Positions 42,085-50,767 are shown, counted from the stretch's first letter. The stretch: 64,000 bases of DNA from Rhodococcus sp. (in: high G+C Gram-positive bacteria) (GCF_023264675.1 NZ_JAHFVG010000002.1:186001-250000), one strand, 5' to 3'. Notes: generated by a model from the sequence alone, not told the origin. Numbers and translations are program-made.

Positions 42085-42866
42085 GCCGAAACCCGATCCC
42101 GAAAGGTGCTGTCCAACTTCTCGATCCGAACACCGGCGTCGAGCAGCGCAGCACGGATCGCTCGGGCCGTCCGAACCGCCCCCGGATTGTCACCGTGCAG
42201 TAGAACCGTGTCCGCGGCGATATGGATCTCGGTGCCGTCGACTGCGTGGAGTACACCCTCGAGAACCATGCGCACGGTGCGTGGCACCAGTTCGTCGAGG
42301 TCGTCGATGACCGCTCCTGGTTCGCTGCGAGGAACGAGGGTGCCGTCAGGTCGGTAGGCGCGGTCGGCGATTCCGACGATTCCCACCGCGATGCCGCGGC
42401 CGCGGGCCTCGGTCGCCAGCATGCCGTCCTGTGCCATCACGATCATGGAGGGATCGAGCGCGCTGACGGCGTCGACAACAGCGGCCGCGTAATCGGCGCG
42501 GGTGGCGACGAGGTTGCCGAGTCGTCCGTGGGGTGCGACGTGTGTGACGGACGTGCCGTGCGCGGTTGCGAAAGCCTGCAGCGCGCCGATTTGGTACAGC
42601 ATGTCGGTGCGGACCTCATCGGCCGTCAGATCCATTGCCCGACGGCCGAACCCGGCCAGGTCGGGAAAGCTGGGATGGGCACCGACGCCGATGCCGCGCT
42701 CGGCGCAGCGCCTGACGGTCGCGTCCATGGTGCGCGGATCGCCTGCATGGAATCCGCACGCGATGTTGGCCGAGCTCAGCAGATCGAGCAAGGACTCGTC
42801 GTCGCCCATGGTCCAGGCTCCGAAGCTCTCTCCCAGGTCTGCGACGAGGTCTATGGTGGCGACCAT
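42081..42866 (-). CDS. pxpA: 5-oxoprolinase subunit A (LamB/YcsF)
   Basis: A 261-residue YcsF-type subunit, first gene of its operon. DLVADLGESFGAWTMGDD, ANIACGFHAGDP and GAHPSFPDLAGFGRR are the signature blocks, and HVAPHGRLGN replaces the common HVKPHGALYN. The ATG at 42866 has an AGGAAAAG site. It diverges from a NAC-like LysR gene, which is the likely regulator. Confidence 0.92.
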   Translation of the reverse strand: MVATIDLVADLGESFGAWTMGDDESLLDLLSSANIACGFHAGDPRTMDATVRRCAERGIGVGAHPSFPDLAGFGRRAMDLTADEVRTDMLYQIGALQAFATAHGTSVTHVAPHGRLGNLVATRADYAAAVVDAVSALDPSMIVMAQDGMLATEARGRGIAVGIVGIADRAYRPDGTLVPRSEPGAVIDDLDELVPRTVRMVLEGVLHAVDGTEIHIAADTVLLHGDNPGAVRTARAIRAALLDAGVRIEKLDSTFRDRVSA

Positions 42867-42996
42867 TTGCTTTTCCTGCCTTTCGCGTCGGAGAACGTCG
42901 GGTGTATTCGGGCTGTACACCCGGTGTTCGATCTCGTGTAAACGGACGGTACGCAGGATCTGCGAGGCAGCGTTAATACCCGTTTGCGGTGATGTA

Positions 42997-43011
42997 ATAG
43001 CAAAGTCCTAT
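42997..43011. promoter_or_regulatory. ATA-N9-TAT site between pxpA and the LysR gene
   Basis: ATA and TAT stand nine bases apart, the consensus described for the LysR-type regulator NAC and a form of the general T-N11-A box. It is 130 bases from the pxpA start and 121 bases from the LysR start. Confidence 0.55.
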
Positions 43012-43132
43012 GCTGGTTCACCTGCGGTTTCTCGGGTCGTTCGGCCGAGAGATTCGCAATTGGGTACAGCGATGTTGCTCATCTGAAATGGTGGGGAAAC
43101 ATCGACGTGAGAGAGCAAGAAAAGGAATCGGC

Positions 43133-44056
43133 ATGGACACCAGACGGTTGTTCTCGTTCGTTCGGATCGTCGATGCCGGAAGTATCACGCGGGCCGCCGA
43201 CATACTGCATATCGCCCAACCTGCTCTCAGCCAGCAGATGACTGCCCTCGAATCGCACTTCGGTCAGCAGTTGCTGGTTCGCAGCAAGCAGGGAGTGGAA
43301 CCGACCGACGCCGGCCGGGCGCTGTACCGGCACGCGCAGGTGATCCTGCGCCAAGTGGAGAGCGCCCAGGCCGAAGTGAGTGTCGTGGGAAGGGAATTGG
43401 CCGGGGGAGTGTCGGTAGGCCTCGCGCCGTACAGCACAGTGACCTCGATGGCGCTGCCGTTGCTCACCGCCGTACGCGCGCGCTACCCCTCGATCCTGTT
43501 GCATATCAACGAGAACTTCGGCGGCGTACTCAGTGAGGCCATGATGACCGGCAGAATGGACATGGCGTTGCTCTACGACGCAGGTCCGATCAAGGGTGTG
43601 ACATTCGAGAGGTTGCTGACCGAGGAACTGATGGTCGTTGCGCCGACGGGAACGGGTCTTCCCGGTGAAACCGGAAGTGCGGTTTCTCTTCTGGACATGA
43701 TCGAGGTTCCGTTGTTGCTTCCGGGGCCGATGCACACCATCAGAAAGGTCGTCGAGTCGGCATTCGAGACAGCGCTCGCGCAACCCAAAATCGTGGCCGA
43801 GGTCGAATCGGTGACCTTGATGGCCCAAGCCGTGCGCAGTGGACTCGGCGCGACGGTACTTCCGTTGTCCGTGGCCCGCAGGATGATGAACGTCCAAGGC
43901 CTCGAACTGCGCCGAATCGAACCGACGATCGAGGTACAGGTCTCGCTCGGGACGCCTGCGCATCAGCCACTGTCGAGGCCGGCCGAAGCTGTACGCGAAG
44001 TACTGCGGACGGTGCTGGCGGATTACGTCACGCCAGGCACCCGTCCGGCTGTCTGA
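43133..44056 (+). CDS. LysR-family regulator, NAC-like
   Basis: A 307-residue LysR protein: N-terminal helix-turn-helix (SITRAADILHIAQPALSQQMTALE, residues about 17-40) and a two-lobed substrate domain beginning near residue 90. The opening MDTRRLFSFVRIVDAGS is the pattern of the NAC/Cbl-type group that controls nitrogen-source use. The ATG follows AAAGGA. It is divergent to pxpABC and convergent, only three bases apart, with the next dehydrogenase gene. It probably activates pxpABC when 5-oxoproline or limiting nitrogen is sensed. Confidence 0.9.
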   Translation: MDTRRLFSFVRIVDAGSITRAADILHIAQPALSQQMTALESHFGQQLLVRSKQGVEPTDAGRALYRHAQVILRQVESAQAEVSVVGRELAGGVSVGLAPYSTVTSMALPLLTAVRARYPSILLHINENFGGVLSEAMMTGRMDMALLYDAGPIKGVTFERLLTEELMVVAPTGTGLPGETGSAVSLLDMIEVPLLLPGPMHTIRKVVESAFETALAQPKIVAEVESVTLMAQAVRSGLGATVLPLSVARRMMNVQGLELRRIEPTIEVQVSLGTPAHQPLSRPAEAVREVLRTVLADYVTPGTRPAV

Positions 44057-44059
44057 TCG

Positions 44060-44977
44060 TCAGTAACCGCGGTCCACGTCGATCACTGCATCGAGTGGTG
44101 TTCCAGCGGCGAACTTCTCGATATTTCGCGCAACGTGTGCGTTCAGTGCACTCGCCAGTCCCGACGCCGGGTTGGCCACGTGCGGAGTGATGATCGCGTT
44201 CGGCAATGTCCACAGCGGGTGAGAATCGGGAAGTGGCTCGGGATCGGTCACGTCCAATGCCAGACCACCGATCACCCCGTCGCGCGCAGCATCGACTGCC
44301 GCATCGGTGTCGATCAGCGAGCCACGCGCGACGTTGACGATCCACGTGGTGTGATGCATCTGGTTCAGTGCCGATGTGTCCACCAGATGTGCCGTGGCGC
44401 TCGTCGCCGGAGCAGCGATGACGAAATGGTCTGCCCGTGACCAGACCTCGTCGACACGATCTGCCGTCGTCGTTTCGGCAGCACCGTCGACCGGAACACC
44501 GGATCGCGTGACCGCAAGAACGCGTGCACCTGCCGCATGCAGGAACGGAATCAGTGCCCGTCCGATGCCACCGCACCCGACGATCGCCACCGTCGAGCCG
44601 TCGAGTGTGCCTACTCGCGGATCGAATTCGTCCTTGCGCCAGCTGACAGCGTCGAGTTGTTCGGGAAGGTGGCGCACTCCGGCAAGCAACAGCATGATTG
44701 CGTGTTGAGCAACGGTGCGTGAGTAGGCCCCCGCCGCCGAGGTCCAGGTGCGGCGGGTGTCCACGATGCCCGCCTGCAACCAGGATTCGACGCCCGCCGA
44801 CGACAGCTGAACCCAACGAACGTTGTCGGGGAGCTCGGTGGGGAAAGAGTCGGGGCCCGCCGTCCACACCAGAGCATCAGCCTCGTTCAGTGACGAGACG
44901 ATCCCTCCGGCGCGGGTGACGGCGTCGGCCAGCGCGCTGTTTTCGTTTGGACCCACATGGATACGCGGTGTTGTCAC
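44060..44977 (-). CDS. D-2-hydroxyacid dehydrogenase
   Basis: A 305-residue NAD(P)-dependent dehydrogenase. The cofactor loop is AIVGCGGIGRAL and the catalytic triad Arg (IVNVARGSLID), Glu (VTDPEPLPDSHP) and His (ITPHVANP) is intact. The GxGGIG loop with Cys and the compact N-terminal domain resemble the glyoxylate/2-ketogluconate reductase side of the family. It lies 25 bases after a gluconate-5-dehydrogenase-like gene on the same strand, so a sugar-acid substrate is reasonable. Confidence 0.87.
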   Translation of the reverse strand: MTTPRIHVGPNENSALADAVTRAGGIVSSLNEADALVWTAGPDSFPTELPDNVRWVQLSSAGVESWLQAGIVDTRRTWTSAAGAYSRTVAQHAIMLLLAGVRHLPEQLDAVSWRKDEFDPRVGTLDGSTVAIVGCGGIGRALIPFLHAAGARVLAVTRSGVPVDGAAETTTADRVDEVWSRADHFVIAAPATSATAHLVDTSALNQMHHTTWIVNVARGSLIDTDAAVDAARDGVIGGLALDVTDPEPLPDSHPLWTLPNAIITPHVANPASGLASALNAHVARNIEKFAAGTPLDAVIDVDRGY

Positions 44978-45002
44978 GGTGTTCGTTGCTCGTTTCTTCG
45001 GT

Positions 45003-45776
45003 TCACACGACGGCGGTCATGCCGCCGTCGACGTACAGGATCTGGCCGTTGACGAAATCGGATGCAGCAGAGGCAAGAAAGAGCAGCGCTCCCACGAGTT
45101 CCTCGGTGCGGCCCCAGCGCCCGGCAGGGGTGCGGGCGGCGAGCCACGAGGTGAACTCTTCGTTCTCCACGAGTGCTCGAGTCAGCTCGGTGTCGAAGTA
45201 TCCGGGTGCGAGAGCATTCACCTGGATCCCGCTCGGCGCGAGGTCGGCACACATCCCGCGAGTCAGCATTTTCAATCCGCCCTTCGACGCGGCATAGGGG
45301 GCGATGCCCGCACGGCCGAGTTCGCTCTGGACCGAGCAGATGTTGACGATTTTGCCGTGCCCCCGCACTGCCATCGCGCGGGCGAACTCGCGGCCGACAT
45401 AGAAGGCGCTGGTCAGATTCGTATCGATGACGCGGCGGAAGTCGTCGTCGCCGAATTCCAGGAGGGGTGCCCGGTGTTGAACTCCTGTGTTGTTCACGAC
45501 GATGTCGACCGCGCCGACCTCGTGCTCGATGCGCGTGGCAGCAGCGGCGACGGCAGCGGAATCGGTGACGTCGAAGGCGTACGCGCGGATGTCCGCGCCC
45601 GTGGAATCCGCGAGCTCGGAACTGGTCCGTAAGAGCTGATCTTCATCGCGGCCGTTGAGGACCACCACGGCTCCCGCTTGTGCAAGTCCGGTCGACAGGG
45701 CAAGGCCGATTCCCCGACTGGAGCCGGTGACCAGGGCAACTTTGCCGTGGAGATCGAAAATGTCGTGGCCGTTCAC
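45003..45776 (-). CDS. SDR oxidoreductase, gluconate-5-dehydrogenase-like
   Basis: A 257-residue SDR with TGSSRGIGLA, NNTGVQ, Ser in NICSVQSELGR and YAASKGG. The combination GKIVNICSVQSE, ALAPGYFDTELT and the C-terminal NGQILYVDGGMTA is that of gluconate 5-dehydrogenases (IdnO). The IdnD-like zinc enzyme 7 kb away would make its substrate, 5-ketogluconate, from L-idonate. The GTG start at 45776 is the only one giving the standard FDLHGKVALVTG opening. It diverges from the mno-like gene. Confidence 0.85.
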   Translation of the reverse strand: MNGHDIFDLHGKVALVTGSSRGIGLALSTGLAQAGAVVVLNGRDEDQLLRTSSELADSTGADIRAYAFDVTDSAAVAAAATRIEHEVGAVDIVVNNTGVQHRAPLLEFGDDDFRRVIDTNLTSAFYVGREFARAMAVRGHGKIVNICSVQSELGRAGIAPYAASKGGLKMLTRGMCADLAPSGIQVNALAPGYFDTELTRALVENEEFTSWLAARTPAGRWGRTEELVGALLFLASAASDFVNGQILYVDGGMTAVV

Positions 45777-45896
45777 GTGTGAGGCCTCTCGGTAGACATG
45801 CGTATGGGCTCGGAAACGAATCTTCCCGACCGGGACCGGCTTGGCAACGTGTCAGGGATACGGATTCGTTCTGACGTCATACGAGTCGCCCGAAGA

Positions 45897-45920
45897 TCAC
45901 CTACCCGATCGGGTAGGTGA
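45897..45920. promoter_or_regulatory. 24-base perfect palindrome upstream of the alcohol dehydrogenase operon
   Basis: TCACCTACCCGA at 45897-45908 is followed directly by its exact complement at 45909-45920. A third, direct half-site TTACCTGCCCGA follows at 45922-45933. It lies 126 bases before the mno-like start and 121 bases before the divergent SDR start. This is a strong candidate for the binding site of the response regulator encoded two genes downstream. Confidence 0.65.
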
Positions 45921-46045
45921 CTTACCTGCCCGACGGCTGGTGGGTCATCCGAACGATCGCGACTAGGGTTGTAACGTGGATCACAGCACCGTGCTCCGCG
46001 CTGCCGTGAGCAGCGGTGAAATTTCGACGGCAGAAGTGAGAACTG

Positions 46046-47263
46046 ATGATCGAATCGGCAGCGACAGGACAGGCCTTGCGCGACCTGCACTCGCACCGCA
46101 CTTCGATCGAGACGCCGCGAGTGCTGAAGTTCCACGCGCCCGAGATCGTCTTCGGACAGGACTCGCTCGGTGAGGTCGCACATGCGGCGATGCGTCTGGG
46201 CGCGAGGCGGCCCATGGTTGTCTCGGATGCGGGTCTCATCGAGACGGGGTGGGTGTCGAAGCTGACGGCGTTGCTCGAGGAGCAGGACCTCGTCCCGACG
46301 CTGTGGAGCGGCCTCACTCCCAATCCCAAGGACGTCGAGATCGAAGCGGGCCACGAGATCTACCAGGAATCCGGCTGCGATGTGCTCGTCGCCATCGGCG
46401 GCGGGTCCGTCATGGACGCAGCCAAGGGGATCGCGGTTCTCGCGGGCAACGGCGGTTCGATCCTCGACTACGAGGGCGTCGACCGAGCGACACGTCCCAT
46501 CCCGCCTCTGGTGATGGTGCCGACGACGTCGGGAACCGGCGCCGACGTGTCGCAGTTCTGCATCGTCACCGATACCGCTCGCTCGACGAAGATCACCATC
46601 CTCGGGCGTGCTCTGGTTCCGGACATCACCGTGATCGATCCACGGCTGCTGACCACCATGCCCGAATGGCTCAACGCTGCAACAGGTCTCGATGCGCTCA
46701 CGCACGGTATCGAGGCATTCGTCTCGCTCGGCCACAACCAGCTCACCGACCATCACGCGCTGCGCGCGGTCACCATGGTGACCTCTCACCTCGCTCGCAC
46801 CATGGACGTTCCCGAAGACATGCTCGCGCGTACATCGATGGCGCAGGCATCGCTGGAAGCCGGACTGGCCTTCACCAATGCCATCCTCGGCGCGACACAT
46901 GCGATGAGCCACCAGGTGGGGGGTCTGCTCGATCTTCCGCACGGCGTCATCAACGGGGTGCTCCTACCTCATGTCATCAGGTTCAACGCCGCCGCCGATC
47001 CGCTGCCCTACGTGGCTGTTGCAACGAGTCTCGGGCTCGACGAGGGGCGTGCCTCGGCAGAGGAAGCGTCGATGGCGGTCGCCGAGTGCGTCGAGCAGTT
47101 GGCTCGACGGGTGGGTGTACCCCGGGGACTTCGCGAGATCGGCGTGAGCGATGCCGATATCGACGTCCTCGCTACCAATGCCCTCCGCGATGCGTGTATG
47201 TCGACCAATCCTCGTCAGGCCACCCACGCCGAGATGGCAGCGCTCTTTCGGACTGCGATGTGA
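46046..47263 (+). CDS. mno: Iron-containing alcohol dehydrogenase, mycofactocin-dependent type
   Basis: A 405-residue group III alcohol dehydrogenase. The NAD region has AIGGGSVMDAAKG and the metal ligands lie in GLDALTHGIEAF, GATHAMSHQVGG and LDLPHGVING. It resembles the actinobacterial methanol/NDMA-dependent nicotinoprotein dehydrogenases, which hold NADH tightly and pass electrons to mycofactocin rather than free NAD. The mft genes start 3 kb downstream. It is co-transcribed with a kinase (GTGA overlap) and a response regulator, the arrangement described for mno with mnoS/mnoR in M. smegmatis. Substrate (short-chain alcohol or diol) is inferred. Confidence 0.87.
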   Translation: MIESAATGQALRDLHSHRTSIETPRVLKFHAPEIVFGQDSLGEVAHAAMRLGARRPMVVSDAGLIETGWVSKLTALLEEQDLVPTLWSGLTPNPKDVEIEAGHEIYQESGCDVLVAIGGGSVMDAAKGIAVLAGNGGSILDYEGVDRATRPIPPLVMVPTTSGTGADVSQFCIVTDTARSTKITILGRALVPDITVIDPRLLTTMPEWLNAATGLDALTHGIEAFVSLGHNQLTDHHALRAVTMVTSHLARTMDVPEDMLARTSMAQASLEAGLAFTNAILGATHAMSHQVGGLLDLPHGVINGVLLPHVIRFNAAADPLPYVAVATSLGLDEGRASAEEASMAVAECVEQLARRVGVPRGLREIGVSDADIDVLATNALRDACMSTNPRQATHAEMAALFRTAM

Positions 47264-48597
47264 CCGCGCAGCAGCCGGACCTGTCACTGCTCACCGGTCT
47301 GCGGTCGGGTAAGAGCACGTTCTATCCGCAATATCGCGGGGCCGCGGAGCGGCTGGAGCGTGTTGTTCATGCGCTGGAACTGATTTCGCGGGCGCTGGTT
47401 CGGACGGTCGACGGCCCCGAGACGCTGATCTGTGCCGTTGCCGAGGCGGCGCGAGCTCACTTGAGCGCGCAGTGGGTGGTCTTCGCTCTCGCCGACGGCG
47501 CTCTCCCGGACGCCGGGCCGAGGCGTCTCGTTCTCGGCCCGGACGCGACCCCGTTTCTGGTCGACAACGTCGTCGGACCCCCACTTCCCGACGACGTGGT
47601 CGATTGCCTCGAGTCCATCCGACTGGCGACCATCGGGGACGGTCGCGATCCGCAGATCGCCTCCCATCACGCATTCGTGCCCATCGCACTGGACGGTGGA
47701 GTGGTCGGGGCGTTCGCTGCGTGGACTCCGCAACACCGGGTGCTCGACGCGACGGACTCGGCTGTCCTCAGTATTCTCGCCAGCCAGACTGCTGTGGCCC
47801 TGCAGAATTCGGCGCTCTACCAGAGCCGAAGGGTGCTGCTCGAGCGAACCGAGAGTGCCTACGCCGAAGCCCACCGCACGGCCGCGGATCTGGCAGTGCG
47901 TAACGCGGAACTCGAAGCCACACAGCGGCAACTCGGTGCTGCACACCGGCATCAGGTACTCGACGACGAGCGGCATCGAATTGCACGCGAACTGCACGAC
48001 AGCGTGACCCAGGCCGTGTTGTCGGCGGGCATGCAGATCGAGGTGTGCCGCAGTGATATCCCTGCCGACGAGAGGTCGGAGCGACTCGATCTTGCCAAGG
48101 AGTTGACCCGCCGCGCCGTCGAACAGCTGCGATCGGCGATCTACGCACTCAACCACTCTCAGGATGTGAACCGCACGTCTCTTCCCGAGATGCTCGAGCA
48201 GTTGTCGGTTGTGCACATGCCGGACGAACTGCAGGTGACGCTTCGTGTCGAGGGAACCCCGATCGAACTGAGCAGCGAGTGTGAGCACGGACTGTTACGC
48301 ATCGCCGGAGAAGCGTTGTTCAACACGGCCGTTCACGCCGGGGCCAATCGAGCCGTCATCCGTCTCGCTTACCGAGGCGGATACGTCTTTCTTTCGATTG
48401 CCGACGACGGCAACGGCGATCCAACGCATCTGCGATTGATGATGCGTATGGCCGAGAACAACGATGTCGACGGCAGGCACCGTGGGCTCGCGAACATGGC
48501 AGCACGTGCGCGTGAACATGGCGGCGTGCTCGAAATCCGCAAGGCCCGAATCGGCGGAGTGCGCATTTCGGTGCGCATCCCGTCCGGACGAGAGTGA
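47260..48597 (+). CDS. GAF-domain sensor histidine kinase, HisKA_3 type (MnoS-like)
   Basis: A 445-residue cytoplasmic kinase without membrane spans. A GAF-like sensor occupies about residues 35-185. A short coiled coil follows (QSRRVLLERTESAYAEAH), then a HisKA_3 dimerisation domain with the phospho-His246 in ERHRIARELHDSVTQ and a HATPase domain with the N-box around GEALFNTAVHAGAN and G-boxes SIADDGNGD and GRHRGLANM. The GTG start overlaps the alcohol dehydrogenase stop, so levels are coupled. A soluble GAF sensor fits detection of an alcohol, an aldehyde or redox state. Confidence 0.9.
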   Translation: MTAQQPDLSLLTGLRSGKSTFYPQYRGAAERLERVVHALELISRALVRTVDGPETLICAVAEAARAHLSAQWVVFALADGALPDAGPRRLVLGPDATPFLVDNVVGPPLPDDVVDCLESIRLATIGDGRDPQIASHHAFVPIALDGGVVGAFAAWTPQHRVLDATDSAVLSILASQTAVALQNSALYQSRRVLLERTESAYAEAHRTAADLAVRNAELEATQRQLGAAHRHQVLDDERHRIARELHDSVTQAVLSAGMQIEVCRSDIPADERSERLDLAKELTRRAVEQLRSAIYALNHSQDVNRTSLPEMLEQLSVVHMPDELQVTLRVEGTPIELSSECEHGLLRIAGEALFNTAVHAGANRAVIRLAYRGGYVFLSIADDGNGDPTHLRLMMRMAENNDVDGRHRGLANMAARAREHGGVLEIRKARIGGVRISVRIPSGRE

Positions 48598-48603
48598 GCA
48601 GCC

Positions 48604-49254
48604 GTGACCGTACAGACGAGCGTGGTGAGAATCGTCCTGGTGGACGATCATGCAATCCTGCGCGATGGACTCAAATCGGTTCTCGAACGCGAGGCCGACC
48701 TGATCGTCGTCGGTGAAGCGTCCTCGCGAGGGGAAGGACTCGCCGTCGTCGAACACGTCAAGCCCGACATCGTGCTGATGGACCTCAAGCTCTCGGCAAG
48801 TACCGACTACGAGGGCCTTGCGTTGTGCGCGCAACTGTCCGGGGCGCACCCCGGCATCGGACTGCTCGTGTTGACGACGTTTCTCGACGACCGCCTCGTG
48901 GTGGAAGCAGTCCACGCCGGTGCCCGTGGTTACGTGGTGAAGGACGTCGACACGACCGAATTGGTCCGTGCTATCCGAGCAGTGTCGCGAGGGGAGAGTG
49001 CGTTCGACTCGCGCAGTGCATCGGCGGTCATCAGATCTCTCAACGGTCAGGGATCGACGGTCGAGAGATTGACCGACCGCGAACTGGAAGTGCTCCGGCT
49101 ATTGGCAACAGGGCTGTCCAACAACAGCATCGGAACCAGGCTGTTCATCTCCGCGACAACGGTCAAGTTCCACGTCAGCAACATCATGCGCAAACTCGGG
49201 GTCAGCCGGCGTGCCGAAGCTGTATACCAAGCGAGCAAACAGGGGCTCATCTAG
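48604..49254 (+). CDS. NarL/LuxR-family response regulator (MnoR-like)
   Basis: A 216-residue regulator: receiver domain with acidic pocket Asp14/Asp15 and phospho-acceptor Asp60 in IVLMDLKL, Thr in LVLTTF and Lys in YVVKDV. The C-terminal LuxR helix-turn-helix is LTDRELEVLRLLATGLSNNS followed by TTVKFHVSNIMRKLGV. It begins six bases after the kinase and is its clear partner. The 24-base palindrome before the operon is the best local target. It is convergent with mftM. Confidence 0.93.
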   Translation: MTVQTSVVRIVLVDDHAILRDGLKSVLEREADLIVVGEASSRGEGLAVVEHVKPDIVLMDLKLSASTDYEGLALCAQLSGAHPGIGLLVLTTFLDDRLVVEAVHAGARGYVVKDVDTTELVRAIRAVSRGESAFDSRSASAVIRSLNGQGSTVERLTDRELEVLRLLATGLSNNSIGTRLFISATTVKFHVSNIMRKLGVSRRAEAVYQASKQGLI

Positions 49255-49276
49255 GCTGCGCCGACAGCGCGTCGAG

Positions 49277-50113
49277 TCAGACGGTGGCCGTGTCGAACAC
49301 TCGCGTGCGGGAGGTGTCGAGCACCAGCCATCCGCCGTGGTGCTCGTCCACCTCGAACGGCAGCCCGGTGCTCGCACCCACGGTGTGCAGCGACGAAGAG
49401 TCGAACGTCCTGATATGGCCGTGGCAGGCAGTGGCTTCGGCTTCGAACGGGACAGCGACGATCACACGCCGCCGCGCAATGCGGATTGCTTCGCCGAGAA
49501 TGCGCGCACCGAGTTCGTCGTCGACGTGCTCGAGCAGATGCAGCGCGGTGACGGTATCGGCCGACTTGTCGGCGACCGGAATGCCGGCAGCATCGCAGGT
49601 GATGACATCGAGGGTGACCCCGAGGTGTGGCGCAACGGTGCTGAGCAACCGCATCGTGCCCTCGGACAGGTCGGTGGCCGTCACCTGAACTCCGCGCAAT
49701 GCCAGACGCAGCGGAAAGAACCCGAAGCACGATCCCAGGTCGAGAACCGAACCGACCACAAGGGCTTCGGCGCGGGTGTGGACGGGCGCGAAATCCGAAG
49801 CGCCGGACAGCAGATCGTCGATCGAGTTTCGGTAGTAGGTGGTCCAGGCCTCGACGGGATCCGGCACCGTCGAGCGGACCAACCCGACCATGACGAGCTC
49901 GAACTCACGCTGGGTGAGATCCATGGCGGTGATCTTCGCGACCAGCTTCTCCCCGATGTGCGAGGAGTTCAGGTCGTGGCGAATCACCAGTTCGACCGAA
50001 TCTCGTGCGACGGTGATCGATCCCGCGGGCAGTGTGTCGTCGAGTTCGACGACGACGTTCTCGTGGGTCCAGCGGCCGGCGATTCCGGGGGCTAGCGCGT
50101 CCAGTTCGGTCAT
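49277..50113 (-). CDS. mftM: Mycofactocin oligosaccharide methyltransferase
   Basis: A 278-residue class I SAM methyltransferase. Motif I is SVLDLGSCFGFFPLRLA, followed by VTATDLSEGTMRLL and DTVTALHLLEHV. The N-terminal third (IAGRWTHENVVVELDDTL) is not part of the common fold and matches the mycofactocin-locus methyltransferase MftM, which methylates the glucan chain on the cofactor. Its start overlaps the mftR stop by four bases, so it is co-transcribed with the regulator. Assignment rests on this placement plus the pattern. Confidence 0.82.
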   Translation of the reverse strand: MTELDALAPGIAGRWTHENVVVELDDTLPAGSITVARDSVELVIRHDLNSSHIGEKLVAKITAMDLTQREFELVMVGLVRSTVPDPVEAWTTYYRNSIDDLLSGASDFAPVHTRAEALVVGSVLDLGSCFGFFPLRLALRGVQVTATDLSEGTMRLLSTVAPHLGVTLDVITCDAAGIPVADKSADTVTALHLLEHVDDELGARILGEAIRIARRRVIVAVPFEAEATACHGHIRTFDSSSLHTVGASTGLPFEVDEHHGGWLVLDTSRTRVFDTATV

Positions 50114-50745
50114 GGTGATTCTTTCGCTGCTGTGGTGTCGCTCGCGTGGCCGTCGAGGCCCGCGTAGAGAGCTCGGGTGCCCTGCGACAGCAGGTCCGCG
50201 AGTTCGAGAGTCTCGTCGGTGAGCCACTGCTCGTATGCAGACATTGCCACACCGAGCACCATCCAGCCAACGGTTCTCGGAAAATGATCGTTCGGGTCGG
50301 AATCCGTTCGGGCTGCCACGTATTGGGCGATCACCAAGCGCCACCCCTCGTACATCAGCATGGAGTACCCCTGCAGAGCGGGGTTGTGCAGGATCAGCGC
50401 CATCCGCTGGCGGTGAACCGGTTTCTCGTCCTCGGGGAAAGTGTTGAACTGCAGCAGCGCCGAGCGGATGCCCTCGGCCAGCGAAATATCTTTCGGTAGT
50501 TGGCCCAGCAATGTGCGCAGTGCGCCCAGTTGTTCGTCGAAATCGCCCCACGGGACCGCGTTCTTCGACGGGAAGTATCGGAAGAACGTACGTCGTGCGA
50601 TTCCGGCCGCCTCGGCGATCTCGTCGACGCTGGTCTCGTCGAAACCGTTCTTTGCGAACAGCTCGATGCCGAGGTCACTGATCTCGCCCCTCGTCGTGGA
50701 CGGGCGGCGACCTACCCGGCTGGACGGTTTTTTGCGGCTGACCAC
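50110..50745 (-). CDS. mftR: Mycofactocin system TetR-family regulator
   Basis: A 211-residue TetR protein with the helix-turn-helix VDEIAEAAGIARRTFFRYFPSKNAVPWGDFDE, the very recognisable MftR version. The rest is a helical ligand domain; MftR of mycobacteria responds to long-chain acyl-CoA and represses the mft genes. The GTG at 50745 is preferred because GGGGAG lies before it. An in-frame ATG at 50760 would add five residues but has no ribosome site. It diverges from mftA. Confidence 0.9.
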   Translation of the reverse strand: MVSRKKPSSRVGRRPSTTRGEISDLGIELFAKNGFDETSVDEIAEAAGIARRTFFRYFPSKNAVPWGDFDEQLGALRTLLGQLPKDISLAEGIRSALLQFNTFPEDEKPVHRQRMALILHNPALQGYSMLMYEGWRLVIAQYVAARTDSDPNDHFPRTVGWMVLGVAMSAYEQWLTDETLELADLLSQGTRALYAGLDGHASDTTAAKESP

Positions 50746-50767
50746 GCTATTTCTCCCCATTTATTGT

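Noticed and set aside
46249..47259. Upstream extension of the sensor kinase
   Set aside because: It lies in another frame of the alcohol dehydrogenase gene. The GTGA overlap start at 47260 is the natural one.
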